DNA of 54,188 nt from Flavobacteriales bacterium (GTDB taxonomy: Bacteria > Bacteroidota > Bacteroidia > Flavobacteriales_D > JAHECK01). The stretch is taken from assembly GCA_024641785.1 (NCBI GenBank), contig JAHECK010000006.1, forward strand, positions 1-54,188, in the 5' to 3' direction. Of the stretch, positions 30,091 to 39,714 are shown in pieces; position 1 is the first letter of the stretch, and each line of letters begins with the position of its first letter. The notes below the pieces were generated by a model. The model was not told the DNA's origin. It did not search any database and was given only the letters and a program-made list of their open reading frames with translations. A program made the translations under genes and the position numbers.

Positions 30091-30661
30091 AGTTGTTTTC
30101 CATTTTCAGCATTTCAGCATTGAAAGTTTCTTTAAACTTTTCGTAGTCGTAATCTATTTTTAAACGGTCATCTTTCGAAAGGCGATCATTTATTTTAGTT
30201 ATTAATTCTTCACCGGATAATTCAATTGCCAAATAGGTCTTGTATTTATTATCAGGAGTTTTAGTCATTTTTTCACAAATGGTTTTTGTACCACTTAATT
30301 GTTGATTAACTACTTCTCGGGTTAAACCTTCAAATCGTTCTTCAACTTCTTCTTGATTGTTTAATTCTCTTGAATTCACATAGTTATCAATAGTAGCTTT
30401 AATTGTAGTATTAATCGCTCCTGCTAATTCAGCTTTTGCATTGTTCAATGCTTTTTTCTTTGAAGTCATTTGATCTAAACTTTCTCCTATTGCGTTTGAT
30501 CTGAAGAACTCATTATTACTAAAATAATCAGGTCCGCTACAATATGTATTTACAAGAACTTCGCCATCTGGAGCGGCTTCTTTCTTTCCTTTACATGAAT
30601 AAATTCCTGCCGAAAGTATCAAGCCGGTTAATAGTAGAATAAGGGTACGTGAATTTTTCAT
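30089..30661 (-). CDS. Lipoprotein of unknown function (first of trio by coordinate)
   Basis: Lipobox LTGLILSAGIYSCKGKK; start likely MKNSRTLIL at 30661. Confidence 0.75.
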   Translation of the reverse strand: MKNSRTLILLLTGLILSAGIYSCKGKKEAAPDGEVLVNTYCSGPDYFSNNEFFRSNAIGESLDQMTSKKKALNNAKAELAGAINTTIKATIDNYVNSRELNNQEEVEERFEGLTREVVNQQLSGTKTICEKMTKTPDNKYKTYLAIELSGEELITKINDRLSKDDRLKIDYDYEKFKETFNAEMLKMENN

Positions 30662-30731
30662 TTTCTTATGTATTAGATTGTTTATTATTTTATTTTCAGA
30701 AATCATGCCAAAGTTTAGAAGGTTTACGTCT

Positions 30732-32045
30732 TTAATCTCGACAATGTTCCATTATTAATTTTTGAATCCAGTTATATTTAATTTGTTTCACTGCATTTTC
30801 AATCGCTTTATTATCGGCACTCATTCTATTTGTATGCACTCCTTTTACATCAGGCCAAATTTTTTGTTCTATCAAATTTTTCTGACTGTTATAAACATTC
30901 ATCTGTATAGTGCAACTACTCGTATAGAAATCATCTGTTTTTCCAATAGCATCTAATTTAAATATTGCTTCTAAAAATACATCTGCCATTGCCGAATCCT
31001 GACTGGTTTTCGCTCCTGCTTTGTTTATTATATCTTGAAATGCTCCTTTGTCTTTAGATGTTGTAATATAAACAGTGGGTCTATTAACCTTTATTTCTAT
31101 TGTAACAGAGTCATATTCTTTTTCAAATAGTCCGGCTATAATTGGATCTTTAATAAGATCAGATGTACTTACCCAGGCATTCATTAAAGAAGGCACTTCT
31201 TCGTAGTAATTAATTTGTAAGTTAAATTTAATGATGCCATTTTCATCCGAGATCAATTTTTGAGATGCATACGAATTATACTTCACTCGAACGGGAATAT
31301 TTTCTACCGGGATACCATTGTATTGTAGTGAAAACGTTGCTGCTTCAGTATAGCAATTTGACCATTCTAATAGAATCGTGTTTTTAGATTTTATTAATTT
31401 TAATTTTGTTAAGCGATCATCAATTTTTGAAAGAATAAAATTCCCAAGATAGATGGTTTGACTATTTCTGCTTGTTTTTAAGGGATCATTTAAATAGGGT
31501 TTTATCGCATCTAGCGCTTGTAAAAGGTATTCAAATTGGAGTTTATACTCAACTTCATTTTCACTTTGGTCTAGAAAAAATAGTGATTTGCTAATGGCTT
31601 TTTCTTTAAGTTCAGCTTGAAGTTCTTTATATTCTGATTTTGATAGGCGATAAAGCACCCAATATTCATTATTATCCACCCAGGATTCAACCGCTTCAAA
31701 GTTGCTAATATTATTTTTCACATCGATTCGGGTAGTTGCCTGATAATTTTCAATAAACGCTTGATTGCTTTCTTTTTGACTTAAAACAGATTGTGCATCG
31801 ATACTTACCTCTATCTCTGATGAAAGATCCTCCAGGGCTTTATTCTTTGCAACTTGCTGAAAATCATTTTTATGTACATTAAGATTTGCATTTCCAATCC
31901 CATAATAATAGGAAGATGAGATCGGTTTTTGCATTACCCAATCCGGTCTTGGATTATTTAAAGCCGCTTCTTGTGTTTTTTTAGTAGCACTGCAAGAAGC
32001 TATAAATAATAGGAGAGCTATAATGATGTATAATTTATTTAACAT
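30732..32045 (-). CDS. LPP20-family-like lipoprotein
   Basis: MLNKLYIIIALLLFIASCSATKK lipobox; PDWVMQKPISSSYYYGIGNANLNVHKNDFQQVAKNKALEDLSSEIEVSIDAQSVLSQKE resembles LPP20/LPP20-like N-terminal region. Confidence 0.65.
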   Translation of the reverse strand: MLNKLYIIIALLLFIASCSATKKTQEAALNNPRPDWVMQKPISSSYYYGIGNANLNVHKNDFQQVAKNKALEDLSSEIEVSIDAQSVLSQKESNQAFIENYQATTRIDVKNNISNFEAVESWVDNNEYWVLYRLSKSEYKELQAELKEKAISKSLFFLDQSENEVEYKLQFEYLLQALDAIKPYLNDPLKTSRNSQTIYLGNFILSKIDDRLTKLKLIKSKNTILLEWSNCYTEAATFSLQYNGIPVENIPVRVKYNSYASQKLISDENGIIKFNLQINYYEEVPSLMNAWVSTSDLIKDPIIAGLFEKEYDSVTIEIKVNRPTVYITTSKDKGAFQDIINKAGAKTSQDSAMADVFLEAIFKLDAIGKTDDFYTSSCTIQMNVYNSQKNLIEQKIWPDVKGVHTNRMSADNKAIENAVKQIKYNWIQKLIMEHCRD

Positions 32046-33405
32046 AGTAATAGCTAAATTTTTCTACTTCTGATTGAACTTGTTTTGCGAGATCAACAAA
32101 AGCATCATTTGTTAAAGCCTCAACACTTTTAATTTTCTGTCTACTACTTAAATATTGGTCCATTTGCCTCTTTTCATTATTGCTAGTGACTACCTTGCCA
32201 TCTTTTGAAGGGAAAAGTACTGAAGCATCTCCATCATAGCTATAATATTGTACCTGATCACTAATCTCATTTGAGAAAATCTTGGAAACCTCTATTTCGC
32301 CTGTGGTTAATGAAATAAGTTTAATTTGAACGGATACCATCACACTATTTCTCTGATTATATTCAAAATAGACTGTTCTTTTATATTGAGTTTCATAATA
32401 CTCCTCTCCGGCTTCATTCGTCTTTTTAACTTTAAAAGATTTAAATCCTTCTTTCTTTTGTCTTGAAAGTTCACCCGTTTTTTTTGTCATATCAAGCAAT
32501 GTTCCACCAAGTAACCATTTTACTCCCAATAACTTTCCTGCTTCTGATGCAGTAGATTCATTTACTGCTCCAGATAGATTTATTTTTTGTTCATTGAGTA
32601 ATTGCTCGTAATTGGTACGATCAATCACCTTTAAAAAAGGATCCTTTGTTTGACTTAATGCATCTAAATTATAAGCTTCAGCCTTTTTTTGAGCATTTTG
32701 ATATTGAGTGGCATTTTCAAAAGGAATTAAACCAACACTTACTAATCCTAATTGTAATGCTAATTCTTGTAATTCCTTTGAGTCTTTATAATCAGGATTT
32801 GTACTTATTACTTCAAGAAAGGCATTATAAGCGCTTCGATATTTATTCTCTTCTAAGAACTGAACACCTTTCCGATAGTAGGGTTCAGTATAGGCGATAT
32901 CTTTAAGCTTCTTAGTGTCCTTATAATCAGGTTCTAAGCGAACTATTTCTTTAAACATAGCTTCTGCATTATCATAATCTTCTTGATCTAAATATTGCAG
33001 ACCTTTTTCGTAGGTTTCAATTAAATAAGTCTTTTTTATTTCAACGAAATCTTCATTGTAGTGGGAAGGAATAGTTAGATTTACAGAAACTATTTCGAGG
33101 GAATTTTTATATTGTTTAGCAGCCAAAAACGCATTAATGGCTTCTTTTTTATTTCCTAGCTGACTTTCTTGAAAAAATGTTGAAAGCTTGTCATTTAAAA
33201 CTTGTCCACCAGTTCGGGTAAGTGCTTCTCTGGCTTCGATATATTCCGGTTTTTTAATTAAAGCTTGTTTGTAATAATTGGAAGCTTCGAGATTGAGTTG
33301 GGCAGCTTCCATTTTACTCCCTTTTTTATATAAAGACTTTGGGCTATTGCAAGAGATCAGAAAGAGAATGGACAGGAAAATAAAGAAGTAATTAGTTCTA
33401 TTCAT
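32035..33405 (-). CDS. TPR lipoprotein with CsgG-like C-terminal region
   Basis: Lipobox ILFLISCNSPK; TPR-like repeats (AEAMFKEIVRLEPDYKDTKKL, AYNAFLEVISTNPDYKDSKEL); VGLIPFENATQ...FLKVIDRTNYEQLLNEQ...GKLLGVKWLLGGTLLDM is CsgG/LpoB/FlgO-like. Confidence 0.65.
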   Translation of the reverse strand: MNRTNYFFIFLSILFLISCNSPKSLYKKGSKMEAAQLNLEASNYYKQALIKKPEYIEAREALTRTGGQVLNDKLSTFFQESQLGNKKEAINAFLAAKQYKNSLEIVSVNLTIPSHYNEDFVEIKKTYLIETYEKGLQYLDQEDYDNAEAMFKEIVRLEPDYKDTKKLKDIAYTEPYYRKGVQFLEENKYRSAYNAFLEVISTNPDYKDSKELQELALQLGLVSVGLIPFENATQYQNAQKKAEAYNLDALSQTKDPFLKVIDRTNYEQLLNEQKINLSGAVNESTASEAGKLLGVKWLLGGTLLDMTKKTGELSRQKKEGFKSFKVKKTNEAGEEYYETQYKRTVYFEYNQRNSVMVSVQIKLISLTTGEIEVSKIFSNEISDQVQYYSYDGDASVLFPSKDGKVVTSNNEKRQMDQYLSSRQKIKSVEALTNDAFVDLAKQVQSEVEKFSYYYVK

Positions 33406-33600
33406 AATAAATAATTATGCAGTTTAAAACTTAAAGACAATTTTTATGCCGATAGTGATTAATAAATTAATTCTAGTGTAATTTAGCGGTAAAAATGAAC
33501 CCTTGGTAATTGGAATAACTTGATTTGTTAACATGCTATATTGGAAAGTATATTATTGATTTAACAAGAGATATTCTTAAACCAAAAGAAATTTACGTAT

Positions 33601-34965
33601 ATGAAAACCATTTTAGTGTTAGGTGCTGGTAAATCAAGTGCGACGCTTATAAGCTATCTTATTGAGAATGCGGAGAAAGAAGATTGGAAAATCCTTGTAG
33701 CTGATAGGGATCTGGCTATGATAGTTGACAAAACAAATCAAAGCTCTTTTACAGAATCCTTTGCTCTTGATATGATGAATAAAGAGTTGAGGAGGCCTTT
33801 AATTGAGCGGAGTGATATTGTTATTTCAATGTTACCCGCGTCATTGCACATGCCTGTAATTAAGGATTGTATAAAGTTCAAAAAAAATATTATCACCCCT
33901 TCTTATATGACTCCGGAGATCAAGGAGCTTGATAAAGATGCTAAAAATGCGGATATATTAATTATGAATGAGTTGGGATTAGATCCTGGTATAGATCATA
34001 TGTCGGCGATGAAAATTGTGGATCGAATTCGCGATAAAGGAGGGGAGTTAACCTATTTTGAATCATTTACCGGAGGTTTAGTTGCTCCTGAAAGTGACAA
34101 TAACCCCTGGAATTATAAGTTTACCTGGAATCCGAGAAATGTTGTTATGGCCGGTCAGGGAGGAGCAGCAAAATTCATTCAAAGAGGTCTTTTTAAATAC
34201 ATTCCTTATAATCGCCTTTTTAGAAGATCTGAAGTAATCGAGATTAAAGAGTATGGGAAATTTGAAGGTATTGCAAACAGAGATTCTTTAAAGTACAGGA
34301 GTATTTATGGTCTGGATACTATTCCGACGATCTATAGGGGAACCTTAAGAAGGGTTGGATTTGGGAAAGCATGGAATTACTTAGTCCAGTTAGGGGCTAC
34401 TGAAGATGGTTATATCATGGAAGGGTCAGCAAATATGACGCACCGCGATTTCACTAATTCATTCTTAGCATACAATCCCTATGATTCGGTTGAATTAAAA
34501 TTCCGTCATTATATGAAAATAGACCAGGATGATGAGGTTTGGGATAAGTTAGTGTGGCTAGGGTTATTTGAAGATACCCCGATCGGAATAAATAAGGATG
34601 CAACTCCTGCGCAAATTCTTCAGATAATAATGGAGAAAAAAATGCAGTTAGAGCCCCATGATAAAGATATGATCGTAATGTATCATAAAATCGGATATAA
34701 AATAAAGAATAAGCATAGTGAGATCAAGTCTTGGCTTGTTTTTATTGGAAAAGACCAGAAGTACACCGCTATGAGTGATACGGTTGGTTTGCCTTTAGGC
34801 ATATTCACTAAAATGTTATTGCGAGGAGAAATTAATTTAAAAGGTGTTCGTATGCCTATTATGAAGGAAGTCTATCTGCCTGTTTTGGGCGAATTGGAAA
34901 AGCATGGAATCATTTTTAAAGAAAAAGTTGAAGAGATGAGTGAAGAAAAAGCGAAACTCCAATAA
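33601..34965 (+). CDS. Saccharopine dehydrogenase-family protein
   Basis: N-terminal Rossmann ILVLGAGKSSATLISYLIE; ITPSYMTPEIKELDKDAKNADILIMNELGLDPGIDHMSAMKIVDRI; FTWNPRNVVMAGQGGAAKFI. Confidence 0.9.
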   Translation: MKTILVLGAGKSSATLISYLIENAEKEDWKILVADRDLAMIVDKTNQSSFTESFALDMMNKELRRPLIERSDIVISMLPASLHMPVIKDCIKFKKNIITPSYMTPEIKELDKDAKNADILIMNELGLDPGIDHMSAMKIVDRIRDKGGELTYFESFTGGLVAPESDNNPWNYKFTWNPRNVVMAGQGGAAKFIQRGLFKYIPYNRLFRRSEVIEIKEYGKFEGIANRDSLKYRSIYGLDTIPTIYRGTLRRVGFGKAWNYLVQLGATEDGYIMEGSANMTHRDFTNSFLAYNPYDSVELKFRHYMKIDQDDEVWDKLVWLGLFEDTPIGINKDATPAQILQIIMEKKMQLEPHDKDMIVMYHKIGYKIKNKHSEIKSWLVFIGKDQKYTAMSDTVGLPLGIFTKMLLRGEINLKGVRMPIMKEVYLPVLGELEKHGIIFKEKVEEMSEEKAKLQ

Positions 34966-35141
34966 TACAATAACCTTGTCATTTAAAATTGGTTCGATTC
35001 TTATTGATTGTCAATGCATTATTTATTTTTTCGGCGATTAGTTGAAATTCAAAAAGTATTTTGAATAAAAGATTTTATTATTCAAGATAATATCAGATAT
35101 TTGCACGCTCAAAAAAGAGGATATAATTAAATACTTAAAAA

Positions 35142-35816
35142 ATGCCAACAAAGATCAGATTACAAAGATTTGGTAAAAAAGGAAAACCTTTTTACCACGT
35201 CGTGATTGCAGATTCGAGGGCTCCACGGGATGGAAAATATATCGAAAAAATTGGTATTTACAACCCGAACACGAACCCCGCTGTAATTGAATTAGACAAT
35301 GACAAAGCACTAAGCTGGTTACAGACCGGTGCTGTCCCAACTGAAACAGTGAACGCGATTTTAAAATATACTGGAGTAGTATATAAGAACCACTTATTAA
35401 AAGGGGTTGCTAAAGGAGCTTTTACTGAAGCTGAAGCGGAGAAGAGATATCTTGCTTGGGCAAATGAAAAAGAAGCTAAGATTCAAGCGAAACGCGATGG
35501 TCTTTCTGCTGGTGAAGCTGCTGAAGCTAAAAAGATCTTAGCTAATGAAATAGAGATCAATAAAAAGAGAGCTAAAGAAATTGCAGCTGCTCGTATTGCT
35601 GAGTCAGAAGCGAATCAAGTAGCAGAAGTAGCTGGTGCAGCGGAAGCTAAATCAGATATGGAAGCGGTTGTTGAAGAAGCTCCAGTTGTTGAAGCGGTTG
35701 TTGAAGAAGCTCCAGTTGTTGAAGCTGTAGTTGAAGAAGCTCCAGTTGTTGAAGCGTCTGCTGAAGAAGCACCTGCTGCTGAAGAATCAAAAGATTCTGA
35801 AGAGAAAAAAGATTAA
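35142..35816 (+). CDS. rpsP: 30S ribosomal protein S16 with long acidic C-terminal extension
   Basis: MPTKIRLQRFGKKGKPFYHVVIADSRAPRDGKYIEKIGIYNPNTNP; then Ala/Glu/Lys-rich tail ending in VVEEAPVVEA repeats. Confidence 0.96.
   Translation: MPTKIRLQRFGKKGKPFYHVVIADSRAPRDGKYIEKIGIYNPNTNPAVIELDNDKALSWLQTGAVPTETVNAILKYTGVVYKNHLLKGVAKGAFTEAEAEKRYLAWANEKEAKIQAKRDGLSAGEAAEAKKILANEIEINKKRAKEIAAARIAESEANQVAEVAGAAEAKSDMEAVVEEAPVVEAVVEEAPVVEAVVEEAPVVEASAEEAPAAEESKDSEEKKD
35661..35780 (+). repeat. 30-bp tandem repeat (about 4 units) in the rpsP 3' coding region
   Basis: 35661-35690 and 35691-35720 are identical (gaagcggttgttgaagaagctccagttgtt); 35721-35750 differs at two positions; 35751-35780 is degenerate. 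Confidence 0.95.
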
Positions 35817-35829
35817 TTAGATTGTCTCT

Positions 35830-36357
35830 ATGGAAAAAGAGCAATGCTATAATTTAGGATCTGTTTCAAAGGTTCAAGGAATTAATGGCAAGCTTATTTT
35901 ACGATTAGAGGTCGATTTTCCAGAAGAATACTCGAAATTGGAATCAGTTTACATTGAAAAAAATCGTAAACTGATTCCTTTTTTTATTGAAGAAATTACC
36001 ATTTTACCGAAAGGTTTTGCTCGAGTCAAATTTGAAGATGTTGACTCTGATGAAATTGCCCAAACGCTCGTTAAAGGACAATTATATTTACCAATTGAAC
36101 AATTGCCGGAATTAAAAGCGGATCAATTTTATTATCACGAAATAGTTGGTTTTAAGGTTATTGATAGTGAGATAGGAAATATTGGAATTGTTATCGAATA
36201 TCTCGAAATACCCGCCAATCCTCAATTATTAGTTGATTTCAAAGGACATGAAATTCTAGTTCCTATCAGTTCACATTTTTATAAAGGAATTGATAAAAAG
36301 AAAGAAGAAATTTATGTTACACTACCTCCCGGATTGGTAGAAGTAAATATTGGCTAA
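35830..36357 (+). CDS. rimM: 16S rRNA processing protein RimM
   Basis: YNLGSVSKVQGINGKLILRLEVDFPEEY; QFYYHEIVGFKVIDSEIGNIGIV; HEILVPI; follows rpsP. Confidence 0.93.
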   Translation: MEKEQCYNLGSVSKVQGINGKLILRLEVDFPEEYSKLESVYIEKNRKLIPFFIEEITILPKGFARVKFEDVDSDEIAQTLVKGQLYLPIEQLPELKADQFYYHEIVGFKVIDSEIGNIGIVIEYLEIPANPQLLVDFKGHEILVPISSHFYKGIDKKKEEIYVTLPPGLVEVNIG

Positions 36358-36359
36358 TT

Positions 36360-37073
36360 GTGTCCAGGCCATTTCAATTTAAAGAATTTACTATTGTTCA
36401 AGATCATGCTGCGATGAAAGTAGGCACTGATAGTGTTTTACTTGGAGCATGGGTCGATCATTTAAATCCTAAGAAAATACTGGACATTGGATGCGGAACC
36501 GCTTTATTGACTTTAATGATGGCTCAACGCTTTCCGGACGCTTTGATTTCGGGAATTGAAATCGATCCTCAAGCAATGATCGATGCCAGATATAATGTGA
36601 AGTATTCCTCTTGGAATGACCGAATCGATCTTATTGAGGGAAGTATATTTGAAACCCCTATCCCTCAACTTTTTGATCTCATCATTTCGAATCCTCCTTT
36701 TTTTTCAATTGATACTCCATCTCCGATTGGAAACAGAGCATTGGCCAGAAGTGGTTCAGGATCTTTATTAAATGAATGGATCATTGAGGCTAAAAAGAAA
36801 ATGCTCCCATCAGGACGATTTGCTATTATACTGCCATTAAATCAAAAATCTCAATTGGAAAATATAGCAAAGGAAAATAAATTATTTATTCATCGTCTTT
36901 GTCTTGTAAAGCCTAACAGAAGGAAGGATGCGCATCGATTTATGGTCGAAATGAAGTTAGTTAGCTGCGATCAATTGAAAAATGAATCCATAACGATCGA
37001 AAAAGAAATTCGTCATGAATATACTGATGAATACATCAAACTAACCAGGTCCTTTTATTTGAATATGGACTAA
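36360..37073 (+). CDS. trmN6: tRNA1(Val) (adenine(37)-N6)-methyltransferase (TrmN6/YfiC family)
   Basis: GTG start; MKVGTDSVLLGAWVD, ILDIGCGTALLTLMMAQR, DLIISNPPFF (NPPF motif), NRALARS. Confidence 0.93.
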   Translation: MSRPFQFKEFTIVQDHAAMKVGTDSVLLGAWVDHLNPKKILDIGCGTALLTLMMAQRFPDALISGIEIDPQAMIDARYNVKYSSWNDRIDLIEGSIFETPIPQLFDLIISNPPFFSIDTPSPIGNRALARSGSGSLLNEWIIEAKKKMLPSGRFAIILPLNQKSQLENIAKENKLFIHRLCLVKPNRRKDAHRFMVEMKLVSCDQLKNESITIEKEIRHEYTDEYIKLTRSFYLNMD

Positions 37074-37150
37074 AAAAGGCTTGAAGCTAGGTGCTCTATG
37101 CACGAAGTGAAAAAGGAGGTCTTTAGCACTTTTCTATAATCAACTAGATT

Positions 37151-38140
37151 CTAAAACTTAGCACAAGGAATTACTCTCCTTCGTTTTGTATTTCTGCGAT
37201 TATTTTTATTAGCCCATTCATAGGAAATGGTAATTTCATGAGATCCTCCTGTGTTTAAGCCTAATTGAGAAATAGTAATATCATAGCTGTAACCGACATT
37301 CATTCCGTTTTGACTCCATCCTACTAATATGGCAACGGCATCACGTCCAACACCGGTATTTTTATTATAAACGACAGGTAAACCACGATACCACACTCCA
37401 ATGGTTACTGCATTATGTTCATAATAGGCTCCTAGATCAAGCTGATCGAATTTCCCTTGTGCCTTATAATTAAATGCAAAAAATACATATTCTCTATTTA
37501 AGGACTTTTGACTTTGCAGTCTTAATTTATACCCCCCATGTAAAGAGAATTTCATTGGTAATGGACTTTTATCATTTAGCAATGATTGATCAGGAGTATT
37601 TATATGGGAAAATGTCATCCCTGCCCAATATTTTGGTGCATAAAGTAATATCCCAGCCCCAATATCAAAGAATTGTTTTCTTTGAAGATCAATAGGTTCG
37701 GCAGTAGAAGGATTTCCTGTATTTAACTGATCACCAAAAGTAAGTCTACTAAAATCGATCCCTCTTTGTCCATATCCAATTTCAGCAGCAGGTCTTATGA
37801 AGAGATCCCTTTTGATTTTTAATTCGTAGGCATATAGGAATTTTGCACTTGTAGTAGATAGTCCTCCAGATCCGGCACGGTCATAATATATATCTACTCC
37901 AAAACCTGACTTCATCATTGGGAAGAATTGATCATAAGATAATGAGTAAGTTTGAAATGCACCCGGAATAGAAGGCCATTCAACTCTTGATGCCATAATT
38001 GCTCGACTTTGTGTTGAAGTACCCGTAAATGCAGGGTTTAGGTACAAAGGATTCGCATAGAACTGCGTAAATTGCGGATCCTGTGCCTTCGAAATCAAGG
38101 TCATCAATAGTAAACAATATGTTAGAATATATCTTTTCAT
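37151..38140 (-). CDS. PorP/SprF family type IX secretion system membrane protein (second paralogue in window)
   Basis: KAQDPQFTQFYANPLYLNPAFTGTSTQSRAIMASRVEWPSIPGAFQTYSLSYD; C-terminal GYSYDITISQLGLNTGGSHEITISY. Confidence 0.92.
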   Translation of the reverse strand: MKRYILTYCLLLMTLISKAQDPQFTQFYANPLYLNPAFTGTSTQSRAIMASRVEWPSIPGAFQTYSLSYDQFFPMMKSGFGVDIYYDRAGSGGLSTTSAKFLYAYELKIKRDLFIRPAAEIGYGQRGIDFSRLTFGDQLNTGNPSTAEPIDLQRKQFFDIGAGILLYAPKYWAGMTFSHINTPDQSLLNDKSPLPMKFSLHGGYKLRLQSQKSLNREYVFFAFNYKAQGKFDQLDLGAYYEHNAVTIGVWYRGLPVVYNKNTGVGRDAVAILVGWSQNGMNVGYSYDITISQLGLNTGGSHEITISYEWANKNNRRNTKRRRVIPCAKF

Positions 38141-39711
38141 TATTTGTTACTTGATTTCAATTCGATTTCAAGGTTATATTCAACAATCTCTTCTTTAATA
38201 TTATCTTCTACTTCAATAATTTGAGTTTGATCACCATGATTTTTACTCTCAACTAATAATTTGTAATTTCTTCCAGGTTGTAAAACCATTAAGAATTTTC
38301 CATTTTCACTATTTGTATTATAGATTCCCTGTATTTTTAAAGTATAGAGATCAATGGCTGTAATTTTTGCTTTTACAGGTTCATTCGTTCCTACTTCTTT
38401 CGTAATACCCTTATAAATAGCTTTCCGTTCATCGTCAAAAAGAATATTGATCTTGTAGAGATCTTGCTCCCCATAACCACCTGGCATATCAGACGAATAG
38501 TATGCGGTTTTTCCATCAGGACTAATTACAAAATAGATATCATCTTTAACTGTATTGATCGGATAACCTAAGTTTTTTGGATTAGACCATAGTTCATCGT
38601 TTTCAAATTTGGTTTTAAAAATATCATAGCCACCCATTGTGTTAAGTCCATTCGATGAAAAATATAATGTGATTCCATCGGCTTGAATGAATGGAGCATC
38701 TTCATCATAAGGAGTATTGATGCTAGGTCCTAAATTTTCAGGAATACTCCACTGACCATCGGGTAATCGACGGACTCGATAAATATCTTTTCCTCCTAAA
38801 CCACCTGGTCTATTTGAAGATATATACATCAATTTTCCATCAGGACTTATTGAAGCCGAAGCTTCTTGATATGCTGAATTAATATTTTCAGTAAGCTTTA
38901 CAGGATTGGTCCATGAACCTGCATAATTCGAACTGATGTAAAGATCACCTCCATATAAATTTTCATTGGTACGATAGATAACCATTTCATTTCCGTCGCC
39001 CGTTAAACTGACAACCGCATCATGAGTAGGGGTATTAAGTGGAGGACCTACATTAAATGCTTTTTGCCATTTACCATTTACTAATTTGGATAAATAAATA
39101 TCTTCAAACAATTGTCCATAATCATCTTTTAATCCTCCGGTACTTCCGACACGTCTTGAAGTGAAATAAATTTCAGTTTGATCACCGGAAACTACAGGCA
39201 CATATTCTGAGTACTTTGTATTAATATTCTCTCCCAAATTAACGATTTCAACCTGTACGGGGTTTTTCATCATCTCTTTGGCTGTGTAAGACATTTTAAT
39301 ATATCGTTCTACTTCTCCGGTAAGGATTTCTTTATTATCAAAATCATTATAGAGTTTATAATATTTTATCGCTTCATTGAAATTGGCCTGCATATGGTAT
39401 GATCGACCTAACCAAAAGTAGGCTTCACGAACATTTCCTTTAACCGCCTTTTTAAGGAAGGGGAAAGCCATATCATTTTCACCTGTAATATTCATATAAC
39501 ACAATCCTATGGTATAATTAATTTCAGCATAGTTAGTGTCTAATGGATATAATTCCAGATAGATTGAAAGCGCAGTATAATAGTCTTCTTCATAAACAAA
39601 AGACGTAGCTTCTTCAAACGCATCTTTGTGCACCAGTTTATAGTTTTGTTGAGCAAAACTTAAGCCAGCGATTCCAGACAATAAAACGATCAATATTAAT
39701 TTACCCTTCAT
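38140..39711 (-). CDS. TPR plus PD40/WD40-like beta-propeller exported protein (PorE-like without OmpA domain)
   Basis: TPR-like N-terminus; repeated propeller motifs (SISPDGKLMYISSNRPGGLGGKDIYRV, ITLYFSSNGLNTMGGYDIFKT, VISPDGKTAYYSSDMPGGYGEQDLYKI); no peptidoglycan-binding OmpA motif at the C-terminus. Confidence 0.85.
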   Translation of the reverse strand: MKGKLILIVLLSGIAGLSFAQQNYKLVHKDAFEEATSFVYEEDYYTALSIYLELYPLDTNYAEINYTIGLCYMNITGENDMAFPFLKKAVKGNVREAYFWLGRSYHMQANFNEAIKYYKLYNDFDNKEILTGEVERYIKMSYTAKEMMKNPVQVEIVNLGENINTKYSEYVPVVSGDQTEIYFTSRRVGSTGGLKDDYGQLFEDIYLSKLVNGKWQKAFNVGPPLNTPTHDAVVSLTGDGNEMVIYRTNENLYGGDLYISSNYAGSWTNPVKLTENINSAYQEASASISPDGKLMYISSNRPGGLGGKDIYRVRRLPDGQWSIPENLGPSINTPYDEDAPFIQADGITLYFSSNGLNTMGGYDIFKTKFENDELWSNPKNLGYPINTVKDDIYFVISPDGKTAYYSSDMPGGYGEQDLYKINILFDDERKAIYKGITKEVGTNEPVKAKITAIDLYTLKIQGIYNTNSENGKFLMVLQPGRNYKLLVESKNHGDQTQIIEVEDNIKEEIVEYNLEIELKSSNK

Positions 39712-39714
39712 GCT

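Noticed and set aside
34980-35141. tRNA-like TTCGA motif (ggttcgattc) before rpsP
   Set aside because: No acceptor stem, anticodon arm or CCA-proximal pairing could be built around it.
35647-35844. Antisense ORF rich in LQQLELLQ repeats
   Set aside because: Reverse-strand reading of the rpsP tandem repeat; low-complexity artefact.
37074-37150. Possible small RNA or attenuator after trmN6 (gtgc-tctat-gcac hairpin)
   Set aside because: Stem is only 4 bp and no T-tract follows; insufficient evidence.
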